Source: Desulfobacterales bacterium (GTDB taxonomy: Bacteria > Desulfobacterota > Desulfobacteria > Desulfobacterales > RPRI01). Taken from it: a stretch of 10,970 bases of DNA. The stretch lies in contig JAUYEO010000193.1 in the NCBI GenBank assembly GCA_030689795.1, positions 1-10,970 of the forward strand, read 5' to 3'. Below the pieces are notes generated by a model that saw nothing but the letters and a program-made list of their open reading frames with translations, was not told where the DNA came from and did no database searches. Positions 8,722-10,970 of the stretch are shown piece after piece; positions within the stretch are counted from its first letter, which is position 1; each line of letters starts with the position of its first letter. Position numbers and translations under genes: made by a program.

Positions 8722-9182
8722 ACAAATCTGATGAAATATGCCCTCTTTGGAAAAAATCAATGATTAGAATTTCAATTAAATGGCTCGCTCTCACTGCTGC
8801 AATAATGTTAACTTCCTACCTTATTGATGGAATAAGCGTTGACGGCCTTTCGTCGGCTTTTCTCGCTGCTGCCGTTCTCGGTATTTTAAATGTTTTTCTG
8901 AGACCGATTGCATTAATTTTAACTCTTCCTGTAAACATTCTCAGTCTTGGCCTTTTTACATTCGTAATAAATGCTTTTATGCTGATTATAACTTCCAGAC
9001 TTATACCCGGTTTTAACGTCAATGGATTCTGGGCTGCCATAACCGGCTCATTACTCATAAGCATTGTAGGCTGGGCAATCAACATATTTGCTGCCGAAAA
9101 AGTATCTTTAAAAAATGTAAAAAGTAATATAAATCCCGAATATATTGATCTGGAGAATAAAGGCAATGACAAATGGGAATGA
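8718..9182 (+). CDS. Four-helix membrane protein, YvlD / phage holin superfamily IV family
   Basis: A 154-residue inner-membrane protein with hydrophobic segments at about 22-38, 45-60, 64-92 and 104-125. The segment LRPIALILTLPVNILSLGLF (61-80) is the signature of the family usually annotated as 'phage holin family protein' or YvlD; the members are widespread chromosomal genes whose function is not settled, and there are no phage genes here. The charged C-terminal tail (126-154) is probably cytoplasmic. The ATG at 8718 overlaps the previous stop as ATGA. An internal ATG at 8760 (residue 15) would give a 140-residue form closer to the usual family length and beginning right before the first helix, so the start is uncertain. 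It ends the synthase transcript; any link to lipid export or envelope stress is speculation. Confidence 0.85.
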   Translation: MNKSDEICPLWKKSMIRISIKWLALTAAIMLTSYLIDGISVDGLSSAFLAAAVLGILNVFLRPIALILTLPVNILSLGLFTFVINAFMLIITSRLIPGFNVNGFWAAITGSLLISIVGWAINIFAAEKVSLKNVKSNINPEYIDLENKGNDKWE

Positions 9183-9218
9183 ATACTGTTTGCAGAACAA
9201 ATTAAGGCATTTTTTTGC

Positions 9219-9245
9219 TTGACGTTTACCATCACGTATTATAAG
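9219..9245 (+). promoter_or_regulatory. Weak promoter candidate for the cold shock gene
   Basis: TTGACG (9219-9224) and TATAAG (9240-9245) resemble sigma70 boxes, but the spacer is only 15 bp, shorter than the optimum of 17. If used, it would give a leader of roughly 270 nt before the gene at 9524. Confidence 0.3.
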
Positions 9246-9258
9246 GCTTACCCAGAAT

Positions 9259-9280
9259 GTGACTGGCATTCACCGGTCAC
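9259..9280 (+). other. Small RNA hairpin in the leader region
   Basis: GTGACTGG (9259-9266) pairs with CCGGTCAC (9273-9280), with one G-U pair and a 6-nt loop. There is no U-tract after it, so it is not a terminator. It would lie near the 5' end of the leader if the candidate promoter just upstream is used. Confidence 0.4.
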
Positions 9281-9510
9281 GTCGAGACCTTTGAAGAACA
9301 TCCAATTTTGTCCAAGTTCAAGGAAGGCGAAAATTTTAACCGCAGGAATACATAGAAGTATTTCGAGGATAGCGCGAAAGCTTCACTTCGTGCCTAAATT
9401 TGAGCCTGACGCAGAAATCGGGCAAAAGGGGGTGTTATACAGAGGTCTCGTGTTAGCACCATGCAAAGGTTATGCAATCTTTGACATGCATTAAAAACAG
9501 TTTTTTTTAA

Positions 9511-9517
9511 AAGGAGA
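9511..9517 (+). promoter_or_regulatory. Strong ribosome binding site of the cold shock gene
   Basis: AAGGAGA lies 6 nt before the TTG start at 9524 and is the best Shine-Dalgarno match in the window, which compensates for the weaker start codon and fixes the start. Confidence 0.85.
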
Positions 9518-9523
9518 TTTATT

Positions 9524-9724
9524 TTGGCAAAAGGTATTGTAAAATGGTTCAACGATAAAAAAGGTTTCGGTTTTATCGAAAAGGAAGAAGGCGGGGACGT
9601 ATTTGTTCATCATTCAGCGATCACAATGTCAGGTTTCAGGACCCTTGCTGAGGGCGACCGTGTCAGCTTTGACGTAGAAGAGGGCAAACAGGGACCTGCA
9701 GCAACGAACGTGGTAAAAATCTAA
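9524..9724 (+). CDS. CspA-family cold shock / RNA chaperone protein
   Basis: A complete 66-residue cold shock domain protein, the usual family length. It binds single-stranded RNA and DNA in the cytoplasm and melts secondary structure in mRNA. RNP1 is KGFGFI (13-18) and RNP2 is VFVHH (26-30); the opening AKGIVKWFNDKKG and closing GPAATNVVKI are standard. The start is TTG at 9524, chosen because a strong ribosome binding site lies 6 nt upstream and the family consensus begins with this residue. The gene stands alone, with its own terminator 15 nt after the stop and a long untranslated region before it. That it is induced by cold is not shown by the sequence; many Csp paralogues are constitutive. 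There is no obvious functional link to the synthase genes. Confidence 0.97.
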   Translation: MAKGIVKWFNDKKGFGFIEKEEGGDVFVHHSAITMSGFRTLAEGDRVSFDVEEGKQGPAATNVVKI

Positions 9725-9738
9725 TTTTCCACGATGTT

Positions 9739-9776
9739 AAAAGGGCATCTTTAATAATTGAGAAGATGCCCTTTTG
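9739..9776. terminator. Intrinsic terminator, probably bidirectional
   Basis: AAAAGGGCATCTT (9739-9751) and AAGATGCCCTTTT (9763-9775) form a perfect 13-bp stem with an 11-nt loop. The stem's own T-run serves plus-strand transcription from the cold shock gene, and the mirrored T-run serves the convergent minus-strand gene ending at 9810. Confidence 0.9.
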
Positions 9777-9809
9777 TCTGAACACCTTCATATAAAATAT
9801 CGGGGTATT

Positions 9810-10436
9810 TTAGGCGTCCCTCATCTTTGCAAGCTTTTTGACCCGCAATAAACCCGGGCTGTTGTGCATGTACATAAGAGATGAGGAATAACCAGCTGCC
9901 TTAAAATAACTTTCAATTTTATCAAACAACACAGGCCTGTCGGGCCATGTGAAGGATTTTTCTTTCTTTTTCAGAGCCGTCCACTCCTGAATCAATCCCG
10001 GCTTCCTGCTGTAGACTTTATTTTTGGCGGTATCGCAGAGAAACATCTCGCAGACTACAGGTTTTAGACGCCACAGGCATCCGTTATTTCCGAGATAAAC
10101 GCATTTAAAACCTCTGTTCTCTTTTTCCAGAACGGCCCGCAGCGCCGAAATCTCCTCTGGATCGGAGACCAGAAGATTAACGACAACATCCGCAAAAAAA
10201 GTAATTATCCCTTCACGCGAACAGCAGGCGCTAAGATTGCTCCGGTAGCATTTCTCGTTGCAGATATCACTGAAATTTTCAGACAGGAAATCGTCCGCTT
10301 CGGAATGAAAGGAAAGATAACCGGCTATCATATCCTGTAGTTCACGCCTGATTCTCGATTCCGGAGTTCCGATATGCCCAACAACCATTAAGAGAGCTTC
10401 CAGTTGCTCTTCCTGATAGGATTGGTTTGATATCAT
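9810..10436 (-). CDS. YkgJ-like cysteine cluster protein
   Basis: A 208-residue soluble protein with eight cysteines in two groups: C59, C63, C71, C72 (C-x3-C-x7-CC) and C112, C120, C129, C134, the second within a C-x7-C-x4-KP-x2-C-x4-C pattern. This spacing is typical of the YkgJ / UPF0153 family, which is thought to hold zinc or an iron-sulfur cluster; the biochemical role is unknown. The middle (75-105) is hydrophobic then acidic, and the C-terminal third is basic with no known motif. Start ATG at 10436 has a weak upstream GCAGGG and lies about 40 nt after a good promoter. It is transcribed towards the cold shock gene and shares its terminator. It is longer than minimal YkgJ proteins (about 110-130 residues), so it may be a lineage-specific branch. 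Confidence 0.8.
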   Translation of the reverse strand: MISNQSYQEEQLEALLMVVGHIGTPESRIRRELQDMIAGYLSFHSEADDFLSENFSDICNEKCYRSNLSACCSREGIITFFADVVVNLLVSDPEEISALRAVLEKENRGFKCVYLGNNGCLWRLKPVVCEMFLCDTAKNKVYSRKPGLIQEWTALKKKEKSFTWPDRPVLFDKIESYFKAAGYSSSLMYMHNSPGLLRVKKLAKMRDA

Positions 10437-10482
10437 GCAGATACCCTGCCGTTACATAAAAGATTTAAATTTTACCGGTGCT

Positions 10483-10511
10483 AATATATGCGCTTCAGGA
10501 TAATGTGTCAA
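10483..10511 (-). promoter_or_regulatory. Sigma70-type promoter for the YkgJ-like gene
   Basis: On the minus strand TTGACA (10506-10511) is followed after exactly 17 bp by TATATT (10483-10488). Transcription would begin near 10476 and give a leader of about 40 nt before the ATG at 10436. No operator-like repeat is evident around it. Confidence 0.75.
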
Positions 10512-10591
10512 ATATGCGGTTTTCAGATGCTCACCAAACAAAACCTTTGCACATCATATATTTCCTGATATTAAAACGACTACTCATCAAC

Positions 10592-10646
10592 GATGGACTC
10601 GTAAAAAGTCATATATGAACGGATTTGAGATTTTTACGAAACCATC
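10592..10646. mobile_element. Short palindromic element, second copy of the family at 49-232
   Basis: GATGGACTCGTAAAAA (10592-10607) is complementary to TTTTTACGAAACCATC (10631-10646) with two mismatches. Bases 10596-10635 match 49-88 with only two differences, so this copy keeps the left arm of the longer element and then closes with its own right arm, as expected of an internal-deletion derivative. It ends 25 bp before the transporter start at 10672. No transposase or clear direct target repeat is visible. Confidence 0.75.
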
Positions 10647-10671
10647 ATCCAAGATAACCAAAGGGAAGCTG

Positions 10672-10970
10672 ATGATCCATTTTGACAATATAACGATAAC
10701 AATCATTCTATCCGCAGTCTCTTTCCTGGCCGGATTCATCGACAGCATTGCCGGAGGCGGCGGTCTCCTGCTCCTGCCTTCCCTACTGCTTGCCGGGCTC
10801 CCTCCCCCGGTTGCCCTTGGAACCAATAAATTCGCGTCTTCAATAGGCACCGGCACTGCGCTGATTAATTTTATCCTTAAAAAAAAGGTCGTATGGAAAA
10901 TCGCGGCATCAGGCATTGCTTTTTCCCTGCTCGGTTCCTTCATCGGTACCAAAACCATCCTTCTTTTCAG
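10672..10970 (+). CDS. TauE/SafE-family (YfcA-like) membrane transporter, 3' end outside window
   Basis: The frame is open to the last base, giving the first 99 residues of an integral inner-membrane protein. It begins with a hydrophobic helix and carries AGFIDSIAGGGGLLLLPSLL (about 20-39) followed by PPVALGTNKFASSIGT (about 45-60), the hallmark N-terminal repeat of TSUP proteins that move sulfite, sulfoacetate, taurine-derived or other organic anions. A second long hydrophobic segment lies at about 76-99. The usual length is about 250-260 residues, so some 60% is missing. ATG at 10672 is preceded by AAAGGGAAG at 10660-10667, 4 nt away. It is divergent from the YkgJ-like gene, with a palindromic element in between. 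The substrate cannot be told from this part; sulfite export would suit a sulfur-metabolising host, which is inference. Confidence 0.9.
   Translation, partial: MIHFDNITITIILSAVSFLAGFIDSIAGGGGLLLLPSLLLAGLPPPVALGTNKFASSIGTGTALINFILKKKVVWKIAASGIAFSLLGSFIGTKTILLF

Larger units (their letters stand above)
9183..9523 (+). other. Intergenic gap, probable long leader of the cold shock gene
   Basis: These 341 bases hold no convincing gene. An open frame at 9219-9494 has a biased composition with no recognisable motif, no ribosome binding site and a TTG start that coincides with a -35-like box. Small inverted repeats are present: an 8-bp stem at 9259-9280, and GAATAC (9344-9349) against GTATTTC (9357-9363). 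The A/T-rich block followed by CGCAGG around 9335-9345 recalls the element at 100-145, so a decayed repeat is possible. Cold shock genes in other bacteria often have long structured leaders. Confidence 0.45.

Noticed and set aside
8718..9182. Reading the membrane protein as evidence of a prophage
   Set aside because: The 'holin' label is a family name only; no lysin, capsid, integrase or other phage gene is in the window.
8816..9235. Minus-strand open frame of 139 codons
   Set aside because: It lies opposite the YvlD-like membrane protein gene, whose family signature is clear; the antisense frame has no motif or start signal.
9219..9494. Open frame of 91 codons before the cold shock gene
   Set aside because: It has no ribosome binding site, a TTG start, no recognisable motif, and overlaps hairpins and a promoter-like box; it reads as non-coding leader or repeat sequence.
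10587..10958. Minus-strand open frame of 123 codons
   Set aside because: It is opposite the TauE/SafE-like gene and crosses the palindromic element; the plus-strand protein has strong family motifs.
1..10970. CRISPR arrays, tRNA or rRNA genes
   Set aside because: No regularly spaced direct repeats, cloverleaf-like sequences or rRNA-conserved segments were seen on either strand.

Overview
The window most likely comes from a Desulfobacterota (deltaproteobacterial) genome or metagenome bin. This is inferred from the style of the secondary-lipid synthase genes, the companion Cys-rich proteins and the short 'actcgtaaaaagtc' palindromic repeats; no ribosomal or other taxonomic marker is present. 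Three genes appear to start with TTG (pfaD, the large synthase and the cold shock gene).

Layout. 1-258: a MITE-like imperfect hairpin (about 49-232) embedded in a longer inverted repeat whose outer 63 bp arms (1-63 and 218-280) are perfect and which runs into the first codons of the next gene. 259-9182: a tightly packed plus-strand set, probably one transcript. It holds pfaD (FMN-dependent trans enoyl reductase), a 2158-residue PfaA-like synthase (KS-AT-coiled coil-ACP-ACP-KR-DH), a 110-residue Cys-containing protein of unknown function, and a four-helix membrane protein of the YvlD / 'phage holin superfamily IV' type. The synthase starts 13 nt after pfaD, and the last two genes are each joined to the one before by a 4-nt ATGA overlap. 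9183-9523: a gap that probably contains a long leader for the cold shock gene. 9524-9775: a CspA-family gene with a strong hairpin terminator. 9810-10436 (minus): an eight-cysteine YkgJ-like protein with a good sigma70 promoter. 10592-10646: a second, shortened copy of the palindromic element. 10672-end: a TauE/SafE-family membrane transporter cut by the window edge.

How the genes fit together. The synthase carries KS, AT, two ACPs, KR and DH on one chain, and PfaD supplies the missing enoyl reductase. The pair therefore holds a full set of chain-extension and reduction activities for an iterative synthase of fatty-acid-like or polyketide chains. The order PfaD then PfaA-like resembles pfa1-pfa2 of myxobacteria. 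However, the third gene expected there (KS-CLF-DH-DH, PfaC-like), a phosphopantetheinyl transferase and a thioesterase are all absent from the window. In the place of the third gene are two small translationally coupled genes, so the product may not be a classical polyunsaturated fatty acid.

The observations most worth following are the fold-back at the left end, an 86-bp hairpin carried in frame inside the synthase linker, the almost identical tandem ACP segments, and the uncharacterised coupled Cys protein.
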